A stretch of DNA of 64,000 nt from Bog-473 sp963782415 (GTDB lineage: Bacteria > Actinomycetota > Acidimicrobiia > Acidimicrobiales > RAAP-2), in assembly GCA_963782415.1 (NCBI GenBank), contig CAWAJT010000009.1:248001-312000 (forward strand), written 5' to 3'. A model generated the notes under the pieces. The model searched no databases, was not told the DNA's origin, and saw only the letters and a program-made list of their open reading frames with translations. Below are positions 8,782 to 17,376 of the stretch, in pieces (the first letter of the stretch is position 1; every line of letters begins with the position of its first letter). Both the position numbers and the translations under genes were made by a program.

Positions 8782-9387
8782 TCAGCTGGGAAGCGTGGTG
8801 GATGTGGTGGTCGTCATCGAGGAACTCGCCGAAGGCGTGGGCTCACCGCACAGGACGTACGGTCTCATGGTCATGACCACCCCGGCACCGAGTGGCCCTG
8901 TCACGATCGCAACCGTTTGCCATTTCGTCGCATTAAGAGGAAACGAGGAGCGCAGCATCACATCGCGATCGGCCTGCAGGCCCGGCGCAGTGACCTGGGC
9001 CCCTCCACTGAGGAGGACCTTCCCTGCCGGACACGAGGTCTTGGCCACGAGAACAGTCCCGACTGCTGGGTTGGGAGCGGACCTGAGCGCCGTGCTCGAG
9101 ATCATCGAGGCAGCCGCGACCGTCCCTGACGGTCCGGCGGGTCCTGCGGGACCGACATTTCCTTTTGCGCCCCGTGGACCCGTGGCTCCGGTCGCACCGG
9201 TTGGGCCCTGAGGACCAGACGTCTTGGTCGGTGTCGTGGCTACTGCATAAGCACCGACACCAAGTCCGGCTGCGCCAATCACGAAGGCGACTAGCACCAC
9301 GGGCACGACCCACTTCGGTAGCACGCTTCCATTATCGGGCCCAGGCTCCGCGCGCCGTTGAGTTGTAGAAGTACTCATCGTTGTCAT
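8782..9387 (-). CDS. Membrane-anchored collagen-like protein
   Basis: This 201-residue protein has a single transmembrane helix (about 26-49, PVVLVAFVIGAAGLGVGAYA), then ten uninterrupted G-x-y triplets (about 60-89, GPQGPTGATGATGPRG and onward), then a roughly 85-residue outer domain with three cysteines (in KTSCPAG and YVLCGE among others), and a Ser/Thr tail. Collagen-like triplets of this kind form trimeric surface stalks. The ATG at 9387 follows GGAG by about 7 bases. The globular end is not recognised. Confidence 0.75.
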   Translation of the reverse strand: MTTMSTSTTQRRAEPGPDNGSVLPKWVVPVVLVAFVIGAAGLGVGAYAVATTPTKTSGPQGPTGATGATGPRGAKGNVGPAGPAGPSGTVAAASMISSTALRSAPNPAVGTVLVAKTSCPAGKVLLSGGAQVTAPGLQADRDVMLRSSFPLNATKWQTVAIVTGPLGAGVVMTMRPYVLCGEPTPSASSSMTTTTSTTLPS

Positions 9388-9978
9388 GGCTTTCTCCGTT
9401 CATTCACATTTGAGTGGGATCAGTGCTGGTGGATTTACGGGTTCTTTGGTCCCGACATTGATCAATCCACGGAGACGAAGCGAATGGTTTGCGTCGCAGT
9501 GAGCGAGAGTTTGGACGCGAAGAGCGCAATCGTTACGATCCCCGCCCCACCCAAAGCCACCTCATGCCTCGGACCTCCCGCTGGCCTCACCTGAACTTAT
9601 TTGCGTACATGTACCCGGTAGGCGGATTGGTACACGTACGTGCACTACCGGGAGCCTTGATCCGGCGATGACCGGGCGTGTTCGATTTGGCCTGGACCGA
9701 CTGGGCTGGGCGCTGCAGGGATCTCCGAAGGGCTCAAGGCTTCGCTGTCGCTGCCGAGGTGCCACCTTCATCCGCTCCCGAAGCGCCGGTGCTCTCGACT
9801 GTAGAGACGTGAACGTCGAATGGTCCCGAACGTCAGGAGCGCTCGCTCGTTCCTGGGCTGACGTGGCTTCAAGCTCGCCTTCCTAGTGCCCACCAACCTT
9901 GCTCCTGAGGGACCTACTCGTCGTGAAACGTACGCCCCGTCCGACGCCTGCTAAACGGGCCGAAGGTGCTCGTGTGAA

Positions 9979-9992
9979 GGGACGAAGGTCCC
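9979..9992. promoter_or_regulatory. DosR/DevR-like box 1
   Basis: GGGACGAAGGTCCC is a GGGAC-N4-GTCCC palindrome, the core form of DosR (DevR) boxes in actinobacteria. It is the exact reverse complement of the box at 16480-16493 and lies 82 bases before a second box. Confidence 0.5.
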
Positions 9993-10060
9993 AGACGAGG
10001 CCCTGAACAAAGCAAGAAGGCCACAGTGCTCGGGCGGACAGCAACGGCAGATCGGTGAAT

Positions 10061-10074
10061 GGGACTTAGGTCCC
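10061..10074. promoter_or_regulatory. DosR/DevR-like box 2
   Basis: GGGACTTAGGTCCC differs at one position from the mycobacterial core GGGACTWWAGTCCC. It lies 96 bases before the 49-residue gene and the ABC permease/ATPase pair. If it is centred near -43, transcription would start near 10110, where the best -10-like hexamer is the weak TACGTG. Confidence 0.5.
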
Positions 10075-10169
10075 CCCAATCGAGGGGCCTTCGGGCCTAC
10101 GTGCGGGACCGGGTTGTGAAGTCCAATGGAACCAGACGGTGGTGACCGTCCACGGCAAAGGAGAGAGCG

Positions 10170-10319
10170 ATGAATCGCACCGCAAGCCGCCAGACCAGGC
10201 GCACCGAACACCGCACCCAAAAGCCTTCCATGAACCCCTACTACATGGACGACACCGCCTTCACGCTTGCCGACATACGGCGCGACCGCGCGATGGACAC
10301 TTCGGCCGACAACCGCTGA
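10170..10319 (+). CDS. Small basic 49-residue protein, unknown
   Basis: An ATG at 10170 sits behind AAAGGAGAGAG at ideal spacing and opens a 49-codon frame ending TGA at 10319. The protein starts MNRTASRQTRRTEHR, is rich in Arg and Thr, and has an aromatic centre MNPYYMDD. It precedes the ABC permease start by 53 bases and follows two DosR-like boxes, so it is probably the first gene of that operon. There is no recognised domain; it could be a small regulator or a leader peptide. Confidence 0.55.
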   Translation: MNRTASRQTRRTEHRTQKPSMNPYYMDDTAFTLADIRRDRAMDTSADNR

Positions 10320-10372
10320 ACCCCGAGCTCGCACCGTCACACGAGACCCACGCTCTTTCGCAAGCCGAATAC

Positions 10373-11491
10373 ATGACATTCTTCGATCTCATCCTGCGAA
10401 ACCTGTGGAAGAAGAAAGCGCGCTCGATCGGACTACTCCTCGCCGTCGCCGTGGCCGTGATGACGGTCGTGGCACTGGCGGTAACCAGCAGCGGACTGGA
10501 GCAATCGGCCGCCGCCATTATCTCTGTCGGCAAGGCTGATTTTACGGTCGCCCAGAAGGGCGCATCCGACACGCTCTCAAGCACGATTAGTCGCGACGAG
10601 CTCACTCGGATTCGCCAGACTGCGGGGGTCCAAAGCGCCATTGGGGTGCTCGTAGAGACCGAGCGCATCAACGCCGATAATCCAGTGTTTATCGAAATCG
10701 GGATCCAACCCGGCGATCTGACTGCGTTCGGAGTGAAGATCGTCGCGGGCAAGTCGTACGGCGAGACGAGCAGCAACGAAGTGATGCTCGGTTGGACGGC
10801 GGCAGCCAATCTCGGGCTACACGTCGGCGACCGATTTCACGCCAACGGTACGGTGAACACGGTCGTTGGGATCTATTCGACTGGCAATGCCTTCGGCGAC
10901 GCCGGGGCGATGTTCCCACTGCCCGCCCTTCAGGGTTACAACCGACTCCCGGGAATTGTCACGCTGGCCTTCGTCAAGGTCCAACCGGACCAATCGGCCG
11001 GGGTCGTCGCCAATCGAGTGGCCTACAACCAGCCTCAGCTCACCACGATCCGGACCGCCGACCAGTTCGGCAGGGCAGACAGGAGTCTCGTGTACCTCCA
11101 TGCCGCCGTCAACGGCAGTACGGTGCTGGCAATACTGATTGGCGCCGTCATCGTGGGCAACACCATGTTGCTCTCGCTCTTCGAGCGGACTCGCGAGTTC
11201 GGGCTTCTCAGAGCCTTCGGCTGGACCCGCCGTCGGACCGTGACCCTCCTGCTGGGTGAGAGCTTCCTCCTCGCCATCCTTGGCGCCGCCGTCGGTGTTG
11301 GATTGTCATTTCTGGTCACAACGTTGCTAGCGCAGCTCCCGGCGCTCAAGGGCATCTTGCATCCGAACTTCACGGAGGGAGCCTTCTGGCGTGCGCTGTT
11401 CACCGCCCTGGTCATGACGTTCCTCGGCGCCCTGTATCCGACCACTCGTGCCGCACTCCTCTCTCCCTTGAAGGCACTCAGCTATGAATGA
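10373..11491 (+). CDS. MacB/FtsX-type ABC transporter permease
   Basis: This 372-residue protein has the MacB architecture: one N-terminal helix (about 17-40, ARSIGLLLAVAVAVMTVVAL), an extracellular domain of about 200 residues, and three C-terminal helices (about 250-365) with the FtsX core LFERTREFGLLRAFGWTRRR. Such permeases do not form a classical channel but couple ATP hydrolysis to extracytoplasmic mechanics or lipoprotein/peptide export. ATG 10373 is chosen since the protein then starts as the family does (MTFFDLILRNLWKKK). The partner ATPase overlaps its end by 8 bases. Confidence 0.85.
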   Translation: MTFFDLILRNLWKKKARSIGLLLAVAVAVMTVVALAVTSSGLEQSAAAIISVGKADFTVAQKGASDTLSSTISRDELTRIRQTAGVQSAIGVLVETERINADNPVFIEIGIQPGDLTAFGVKIVAGKSYGETSSNEVMLGWTAAANLGLHVGDRFHANGTVNTVVGIYSTGNAFGDAGAMFPLPALQGYNRLPGIVTLAFVKVQPDQSAGVVANRVAYNQPQLTTIRTADQFGRADRSLVYLHAAVNGSTVLAILIGAVIVGNTMLLSLFERTREFGLLRAFGWTRRRTVTLLLGESFLLAILGAAVGVGLSFLVTTLLAQLPALKGILHPNFTEGAFWRALFTALVMTFLGALYPTTRAALLSPLKALSYE

Positions 11492-12191
11492 ACAGCCGCT
11501 TGCAGTCGAGGTGAAAGGGGTCACTCGGGTTTATCCTGGTCAGGTCAATGCCCTCGCTGGGGTAGATCTGACCGTCGTCGCCGGCGAAACGGTGGCCATT
11601 ACCGGACCGTCAGGCTGCGGCAAGTCGACACTGCTCCACCTCTTGGCGGCTATCGACTCACCCAGTTCGGGTTCAGTGACCGTAGGCGGCGAGGACCTCG
11701 CCAAGAGCCATGATCTCAGCCACTACCGGAGGAACGAGGTCGGGCTCGTCTTCCAGTTCCACAACCTGTTGCCACAACTCAGCGCCCTGGCCAACGTGGA
11801 GATGCCGATGTTCGGCACCCACCGCTCGCGGCGTCAACGACAGTTGCGGGCCAGTGAACTCCTGGAGCAGGTCGACCTGGCGGGTTTTGAGGACCGTCTG
11901 CCCACCGAGCTCTCCGGCGGTGAACGCCAGCGGGTGGCCATTGCCCGTGCTCTGGCCAACGATCCTCGGATTCTCCTGGCTGATGAGCCGACCGGGAGCC
12001 TGGACTCGGCGTCGACCAGTCGATTTCTCAAACTGATCGAAGGACTCGGCTCGTCGGGCATGACGATTGTGATGGTGACGCACGCCCCCGACGTCGCGGC
12101 CCATGCGCATCGCGTCATCACCATGCGAGACGGGCGCATCATCGATTCGACGGATGCGTTCGATCACGACAGCTTTGCCCTCGCCACCTGA
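11484..12191 (+). CDS. ABC transporter ATP-binding protein (LolD/MacB type)
   Basis: This 235-residue ATPase carries Walker A GPSGCGKST (about 42-50), Q-loop QFHNLLP, signature LSGGERQRVAIARAL, Walker B ILLADEPT with GSLD as D-loop, and switch histidine MVTHA. The LSGGERQR plus DEPTGSLD combination is typical of the LolD/MacB/FtsE branch. Its ATG lies inside the end of the permease gene, showing translational coupling. The pair probably forms a homodimeric exporter or mechanotransmission complex under the upstream DosR-like boxes. Confidence 0.9.
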   Translation: MNEQPLAVEVKGVTRVYPGQVNALAGVDLTVVAGETVAITGPSGCGKSTLLHLLAAIDSPSSGSVTVGGEDLAKSHDLSHYRRNEVGLVFQFHNLLPQLSALANVEMPMFGTHRSRRQRQLRASELLEQVDLAGFEDRLPTELSGGERQRVAIARALANDPRILLADEPTGSLDSASTSRFLKLIEGLGSSGMTIVMVTHAPDVAAHAHRVITMRDGRIIDSTDAFDHDSFALAT

Positions 12192-12499
12192 GAGCGGCGT
12201 TCGGACTCGCTTGGCGCACCGGCTCCTCGACCGTCCCGAAACTCCGTCAGGCTCGCTACCTAGACGCGCTCGTCCGGCACCCGCGACATTGGCGTGGGGT
12301 GCACTCCGTGCCACTCGTTGGTTAGTTCCTTGGTAGGTCGTGCCGAAGGTCCCGTCACCTCTGGGACCTTCCTCTCTGGATGGTCTCGCGCTCCCGCTCT
12401 AGCGTCGACGTCAAAGCGAGATTGGCTGCCTCGAACCATTCTGTTACTCCGGTTCGGAGCGGCTCATCGTTGCCGTAGAGCGACACCAAGGAGGCCGTT
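12192..12499. other. Intergenic stretch between ABC operon and aldehyde dehydrogenase
   Basis: These 308 bases hold the hairpin at 12345-12371 and the AAGGAGG ribosome binding site of the aldehyde dehydrogenase (about 12488-12494). No gene is seen. Confidence 0.5.
12345..12371 (+). terminator. Hairpin between ABC operon and aldehyde dehydrogenase
   Basis: GAAGGTCCC (12345-12353) pairs perfectly with GGGACCTTC (12363-12371) across nine bases and is followed by CTCTCTGG. It can be read as a terminator. Its arms also resemble the DosR half site GGTCCC/GGGACC in reversed order, so a regulatory site is possible. Confidence 0.4.
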
Positions 12500-14068
12500 G
12501 TGACGCTGACCGAGGATCCGACTACCGCCATCAATGAGGGAGCCATCGATGTCTTTGTGGCCCCGGGACAACCGGGCAGCCTGGTTGACGTCAAGAGGCG
12601 GTATGAGAACTTCATCGGTGGTGCATGGGTTCCCCCAGTCAACGGCGAATATATGTCGAACGTCAGTCCAGTCAACGGCAAGCCCTTCTGCGAAGTCGCA
12701 CGATCATCGGCCGAGGATGTCGAACTCGCCCTGGACGCCGCACATGCCGCCAAGGACGCCTGGGGCGAATCGTCATTGACCGAACGAGCCGCCGTACTCA
12801 ACGCCATCGCTGACGCAATCGAGGCGAACCTTGAGATGCTTGCTGTGGCCGAGAGCTGGGAGAACGGGAAGCCGGTGCGGGAGACCCTAGCGGCCGACCT
12901 TCCGCTCGCCGTCGACCATTTTCGGTACTTCGCGGGAGCTACCAGGTCGCTCGAGGGACGCTCGACTGAGATTGACCGGGACACGGTGGCGTACCACTTT
13001 CACGAACCGCTGGGGGTCGTGGGCCAGATCATCCCGTTCAATTTCCCCATCTTGATGGCGGCTTGGAAGATCGCACCAGCTCTCGCCGCTGGGAACTGCA
13101 CGGTGGTCAAGCCGGCGTCGCCCACCCCGTGGTCGATCCTCAAGCTGGCCGAGGTCATTCAAAACGTCGTCCCGCCTGGAATCTTGAACATCGTTACCGG
13201 ACCGGGAGCGGAGATTGGCAAAGCCCTCGCCTCGAGTCCTCGCATCGCCAAGATCGGCTTCACGGGAGAAACGACAACGGGTCGGCTGATCATGCAGTAT
13301 GCGGCCCAGAATCTGATCCCTTCCACCGTGGAATTGGGCGGCAAGTCTCCCAACATCTTCTTCGCCGATGTGATGGACGAAGATGACGAATTCTTGGACA
13401 AGGCCATCGAAGGGCTCGTCCTCTATGCGTTCAACAAGGGCGAGGTGTGCACGTGTCCTTCACGGGCGCTGATCCACGAGGCGATCTACGACCGCTTCAT
13501 GGAACGCTGTCTCGCAAGGATTGCGTTGATCAGGCAGGGAAATCCTCTTGATCCATCGACCATGATCGGCCCGCAGGTCTCCGTGCAGCAGATCGAGAAG
13601 ATCGAGTCCTATATCGACATCGGGTGGAAAGAGGGTGCAGCGTGCCTCATCGGAGGGCGGAGGGCTCACCTCGGTGGTGATCTCGAGGGTGGCTACTACT
13701 ACGAGCCCACCGTTCTCGAGGGCCACAACAAGATGCGTGTCTTCCAAGAGGAGATCTTCGGACCGGTGTTGGCCGTTACCACCTTCTCGGACGAGGCCGA
13801 TGCCGTGCGGATCGCCAATGACACGCCCTACGGGCTCGGTGCCGGCATTTGGACCCGCAACGGCAATCTCGCCTATCGAATGGGGCGAGCGATCAAGGCG
13901 GGCCGGGTCTGGACGAACTGCTATCACCTCTACCCCGCCGGAGCCGCCTTTGGGGGTTACAAGATCTCCGGGGTCGGCCGAGAGAACCACCAGATGATGC
14001 TCGAGCACTACTCACAGACCAAGAATCTCCTGGTCAGCTACAGCACGAAGCCGCTGGGCTTCTTCTAG
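12500..14068 (+). CDS. NAD-dependent aldehyde dehydrogenase (AldB/ExaC type)
   Basis: This 522-residue enzyme should oxidise acetaldehyde or another aldehyde to the acid. The catalytic glutamate is in VELGGKSPN (Glu278) and the nucleophile is in GEVCTCPSR (Cys317). The NKGEVCTCPSR form is characteristic of the AldB/ExaC subfamily that works with alcohol dehydrogenases. FNFPILMAAWKIAPALAAGN is the cofactor-binding region. The start is GTG 12500, with AAGGAGG 6 bases upstream. It stands alone between two ABC gene sets, downstream of the first. Confidence 0.93.
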   Translation: MTLTEDPTTAINEGAIDVFVAPGQPGSLVDVKRRYENFIGGAWVPPVNGEYMSNVSPVNGKPFCEVARSSAEDVELALDAAHAAKDAWGESSLTERAAVLNAIADAIEANLEMLAVAESWENGKPVRETLAADLPLAVDHFRYFAGATRSLEGRSTEIDRDTVAYHFHEPLGVVGQIIPFNFPILMAAWKIAPALAAGNCTVVKPASPTPWSILKLAEVIQNVVPPGILNIVTGPGAEIGKALASSPRIAKIGFTGETTTGRLIMQYAAQNLIPSTVELGGKSPNIFFADVMDEDDEFLDKAIEGLVLYAFNKGEVCTCPSRALIHEAIYDRFMERCLARIALIRQGNPLDPSTMIGPQVSVQQIEKIESYIDIGWKEGAACLIGGRRAHLGGDLEGGYYYEPTVLEGHNKMRVFQEEIFGPVLAVTTFSDEADAVRIANDTPYGLGAGIWTRNGNLAYRMGRAIKAGRVWTNCYHLYPAGAAFGGYKISGVGRENHQMMLEHYSQTKNLLVSYSTKPLGFF

Positions 14069-14242
14069 ATCCCCGGTGAGAATGGCTTCGTCCCGCGGCG
14101 CGGTATTGGGGCGGGAAAGCCAATGGTTGCGCCTCGACCCGTCAGACGACAGAAGAAATGGCCATTTCGTCACGCTTTGGTGGCCGAACTCCGATTCGAT
14201 CGCCCCGGCGGTAGGATTCGCCTTCCATCACGCGAGCGCGGC

Positions 14243-15277
14243 ATGAGCCGCCGGAGTACGTCTTTGTCTTCCCTCCCAGCACCGGTCGCCGAACGTGGCC
14301 GGGCTCTGCCCTGTTTCACTGCGCTGTCCTTCCAGAACGTCACCCACCGCTATGGAACACGCGTCGCCCTCGACCGGCTAGACCTCGACGTGTCCCGGGG
14401 CGAGGTACTCGCGCTCTTGGGACCGAATGGGGCCGGCAAATCCACCACGATCTCCGCCCTCCTCGGCCTCGTCCGACCGCAGGAGGGCCGCGTGGAGGTT
14501 CTCGGTCGCGATCCACGTCAATCCGTATCGTCAGGCCGAGTTGGCGCCATGCTCCAGTCCGGCTCCGGTATCGGCCTTCCCCCGGGAGTCCGCGTCGATG
14601 AGGCGCTTGGTTTGGTTCGGCGACTCTATAGGCACCCGGCGCCGCGAAACGAGATCGTGGAACGCTCGAATATTGGAGAGCTGCTGCGTCGACGAACCGA
14701 TCGACTCTCGGGCGGTCAGGCCCAGCGGGTTCGCTTCGCCATCGCAATCGCAGGCGATCCCGAGATTGTGTTCCTTGACGAGCCGACCTCGGCCATGGAC
14801 GTGGAATCGCGCCAGGGCTTCTGGAAGATGATGCGAGCGTTCGGCAACGAGGGCCGCACGGTCCTCTTCGCTACCCATCACCTGTCAGAGGCGGATGAGA
14901 TTGCCGATCGCGTCGTGGTGCTCAACCATGGGCAGATCGTGGCTGACGGCCCCGGCGCCACACTCAAGGCAGCGGTGGCCACACGGCGGCTTCGCTTCGT
15001 CACCGATAGACCGGACCGTGCGCAGCTTTCTGAGCTTGAAGGTGTCACCGAAGTCGACGTCCGTGGCACAGGTGTCTCGATCGACTCCCTCGATGCGGAT
15101 GCGACCATCCGGGACCTTGTGGGCCGGGGCGTTCCCTTCCGTGACCTCGAGGTGACCGGGGCAGGACTGGAGCAGGCTTTCGTGACCCTGACGGGATGTC
15201 GCTCGATCGACGCGACTATTCCCTCCATGCCGGCCGAGGCGGCATCAGCGACCACAATGGGTCGAGACAGCTCGTGA
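14243..15277 (+). CDS. ABC-2 type transporter ATP-binding protein (drug-export type)
   Basis: This protein of about 344 residues has Walker A GPNGAGKST, signature LSGGQAQRVRFAIAIAG, Walker B IVFLDEPTSAMD and switch ATHHLSEAD, followed by a roughly 90-residue C-terminal region ending in an alpha/beta fold typical of the CcmA/DrrA-like group. The start is uncertain: ATG 14243 has no ribosome binding site, and ATG 14123 would add 40 unlikely residues. The next gene begins at a GTGA overlap with its stop, so the two form an exporter. Confidence 0.88.
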   Translation: MSRRSTSLSSLPAPVAERGRALPCFTALSFQNVTHRYGTRVALDRLDLDVSRGEVLALLGPNGAGKSTTISALLGLVRPQEGRVEVLGRDPRQSVSSGRVGAMLQSGSGIGLPPGVRVDEALGLVRRLYRHPAPRNEIVERSNIGELLRRRTDRLSGGQAQRVRFAIAIAGDPEIVFLDEPTSAMDVESRQGFWKMMRAFGNEGRTVLFATHHLSEADEIADRVVVLNHGQIVADGPGATLKAAVATRRLRFVTDRPDRAQLSELEGVTEVDVRGTGVSIDSLDADATIRDLVGRGVPFRDLEVTGAGLEQAFVTLTGCRSIDATIPSMPAEAASATTMGRDSS

Positions 15278-16122
15278 CTGATCTCTCGATCACGTCTCCC
15301 CGGCCATTGGATCACGAGGGCGAGGAAGATCCCGCTGACGCCGGATTCCGCGAAGGCTGGCAGATCCGACTGCAACCATTGCTCGCGTTTGGCCGATTCG
15401 AGGTCGGACGGTTGTTGCGAAGCTGGAAATTTCTCGCCATCACCATCAGTTTCCCGGTGATCTTCTACATGCTTTTTCTTGGCGACCATACGGCGGGGAA
15501 AGTGGTAGACAACACGGTGCCCTGGCGCATCTATCTCATGGTCTCCATGTGCTCATTCGGTGCGCTCGTGGCCGGCCTCAATGCAGCCGGCACGAGACTT
15601 TCGATGGAACGAGCTTCGGGATGGGCCCGCCAACTCCGCATCACCCCGCTTCCGGCCTGGTCGTACGTTGGCACCAAGGTCGTGGCCAGCATGCTCGTGG
15701 TGTTGCCGGTAATCGTCCTTGTGGAAGTCGTCGGAGCAGGTTTCGGCGGCGTCCGATTGGCACCCTCGACATGGATCACCCTCACGCTCTTGCTTTGGGC
15801 GACCTCTCTGCCGTTCGCCGTGCTCGGAGTGTTCATTGGGTTCCTTGTGACGCCCGAGGCGGCCTTCCCGGTTGTCACGGCACTCATGTTCATCCTCGGC
15901 TACTTCGGAGGGCTCTTCACCCCGGTCGACCAGATGCCGGGAGCGCTCCAGTTCTTTGCCCACCTGATGCCGAGTTACCACCAGGTCTCGCTGGCCGTTG
16001 CTTCCCTTGACGGCCGCACCCTGACTCTCACGCATTGGCTCGTTCTCGCCGGTTGTGTGGCAGTTCTTGGTTTGGCCATCGTCTGGAAACATCGAGTTGA
16101 GGAGGCCCGCGGCCTCGCTTGA
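15274..16122 (+). CDS. ABC-2 type transporter permease
   Basis: This 282-residue integral membrane protein starts at GTG 15274, overlapping the ATPase stop by 4 bases (GTGA). After a roughly 50-residue polar N-terminus come six hydrophobic segments, with the ABC-2 signature region SLPFAVLGVFIGFLVTPEAAFPVV and LGYFGGLFTPVDQMPGALQF before the last helices. With the preceding ATPase it should export a drug, lipid or peptide. No substrate clue is present. Confidence 0.85.
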   Translation: MTDLSITSPRPLDHEGEEDPADAGFREGWQIRLQPLLAFGRFEVGRLLRSWKFLAITISFPVIFYMLFLGDHTAGKVVDNTVPWRIYLMVSMCSFGALVAGLNAAGTRLSMERASGWARQLRITPLPAWSYVGTKVVASMLVVLPVIVLVEVVGAGFGGVRLAPSTWITLTLLLWATSLPFAVLGVFIGFLVTPEAAFPVVTALMFILGYFGGLFTPVDQMPGALQFFAHLMPSYHQVSLAVASLDGRTLTLTHWLVLAGCVAVLGLAIVWKHRVEEARGLA

Positions 16123-16534
16123 GAACGCCTCGAGCCTAAATGCAACCCTCAGTCGAACAGCCGATGAGGATCAGCTCAAGTCCGAGGTGAGGCTGAGCGG
16201 ACACGAGGGACGAGCCACCTCACCGTCGTTTTGAGAATGGGCGTGGAGTGTGTCCTCGACGTAAGAACCGCATTCGCCAGAGGGGGCATTCACAGAGGAA
16301 GAGTTCCACAGTTGTGTCGACCGCGTTCGTGGACCTGTGTGAGTGGACGGTTGCGCTCTGAAGACCAAGCTGCCACACCGACCGTTTGTGGAAAAGCGAT
16401 CTCAACGAGCAAGAACGGATACGGCGCGAGGTGACCTCTTCGCACATCTTCGATGCTACGAGCGTAAAGTCGGACCATTGGGACCTTCGTCCCCTACCAA
16501 ATGGAGGTGCGTTGGCACATAGTGAAGAAGGAGC
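16123..16534. other. Intergenic stretch with DosR-like promoter
   Basis: No gene is recognised in these 412 bases. The right end holds the DosR-like box at 16480-16493 and a -10-like CATAGT (16518-16523) for the DsbA-like gene. Confidence 0.5.
16480..16523 (+). promoter_or_regulatory. DosR/DevR-like promoter of the DsbA-like gene
   Basis: The palindrome GGGACCTTCGTCCC (16480-16493) is followed by a -10-like CATAGT (16518-16523), giving a transcription start near 16530. The box is then centred near -43, where a response regulator such as DosR contacts polymerase. The start codon at 16535 would follow a leader of about five bases. Confidence 0.5.
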
Positions 16535-17284
16535 ATGGTCGACGCGACTGAACTCTTCGGCACACGTCAGTGCCAGCGCGAAGCGGATGCTCTTCAGCCT
16601 CATAAGGAAACGGGTGTGACGTTCCCATCAGGAAGCTCCATGGTGAAGCAGTCGGGTTTGCTTATTGAGGTTTTTGGCGATATCTGGTGTCCGTTCACCC
16701 ACGTAGGACTCCGGATGATCCATGATCAGCGCAGCGCTGCCGGGCGCGCAGACGCGGCAATCTGGGTCCGGGCGTGGCCACTCGAACTCGTCAACGGCCA
16801 TCCACTCGATTCCAGGGCTACTTGGGATCATGCTCAGCTCTTGCGGGAGCAAGTCACTCCGAATCTGTTCAGTCACTTCGACATCACTCGGTTTCCGAGT
16901 TCGACGATCGAAGCCCTCGCACTGGCCAATAGGGCCTACGCGACCGACGTTCACGTCGGCGAGCGGATCAGCTTCGCGCTCCGACACGCGCTCTTCGAAG
17001 AAGGTCAAGATATTTCGGATCCTGTGACGCTTGAGCGGATCGCTGGTATTCATGGCACCGGCATGCCCGACAGATCGGACAGAGACCAAGTAGTGGCAGA
17101 TTGGCGCGAGGGACAGCGGCGTGGCGTTCTCGGGTCCCCTCACTTCTTTTGTGGCGACGAGGGTGCGTTTTGCCCTTCCTTGGACATCACCAAGGACTCA
17201 CAGCACGAGACGACAATTTCTTTCAATCCAGAGCGTCTCCGCGATTTCCTAGACCGATGCTTCGCTGGGCAAGCAATGACCTAG
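16535..17284 (+). CDS. DsbA/FrnE-like thioredoxin-fold protein with a single active-site cysteine
   Basis: This protein of up to 249 residues has the DsbA-family N-terminal strand and active site IEVFGDIWCPFTHVG, the helical insertion (about 90-170) and the C-terminal GSPHFFCGD strand. The usual CxxC is CPFT (Cys52 to Thr55), so it cannot be a normal dithiol oxidase; glutathione S-transferase kappa or isomerase relatives also lack the second cysteine. The start is either ATG 16535 or ATG 16640, which gives the length typical of the family. It has no signal peptide, so it is cytoplasmic. The DosR-like box upstream suggests low-oxygen or redox control. Confidence 0.72.
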   Translation: MVDATELFGTRQCQREADALQPHKETGVTFPSGSSMVKQSGLLIEVFGDIWCPFTHVGLRMIHDQRSAAGRADAAIWVRAWPLELVNGHPLDSRATWDHAQLLREQVTPNLFSHFDITRFPSSTIEALALANRAYATDVHVGERISFALRHALFEEGQDISDPVTLERIAGIHGTGMPDRSDRDQVVADWREGQRRGVLGSPHFFCGDEGAFCPSLDITKDSQHETTISFNPERLRDFLDRCFAGQAMT

Positions 17285-17376
17285 TTCAGGCTGAGTGACT
17301 GACCCGTCTCACCGGAAGATCCACCCCGGCATCAACCGCGCTGCTGAAGAGTCGCTGTCTGGGAGGGATAGCGGCG

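Larger units (their letters stand above)
9388..10169. other. Long regulatory/intergenic stretch
   Basis: These 782 bases contain no convincing gene. The notable content is two DosR-like palindromes (9979-9992, 10061-10074) and a palindrome GTACATGTAC (9605-9614). A GGCC-TTCG-GGCC mini-hairpin lies near 10085-10097, shortly before the small gene at 10170. Confidence 0.5.

Noticed and set aside
12345..12371. A fourth DosR-like box
   Set aside because: The half sites are present but in the order GGTCCC-N9-GGGACC, not GGGAC-N4-GTCCC; it is better read as a hairpin.
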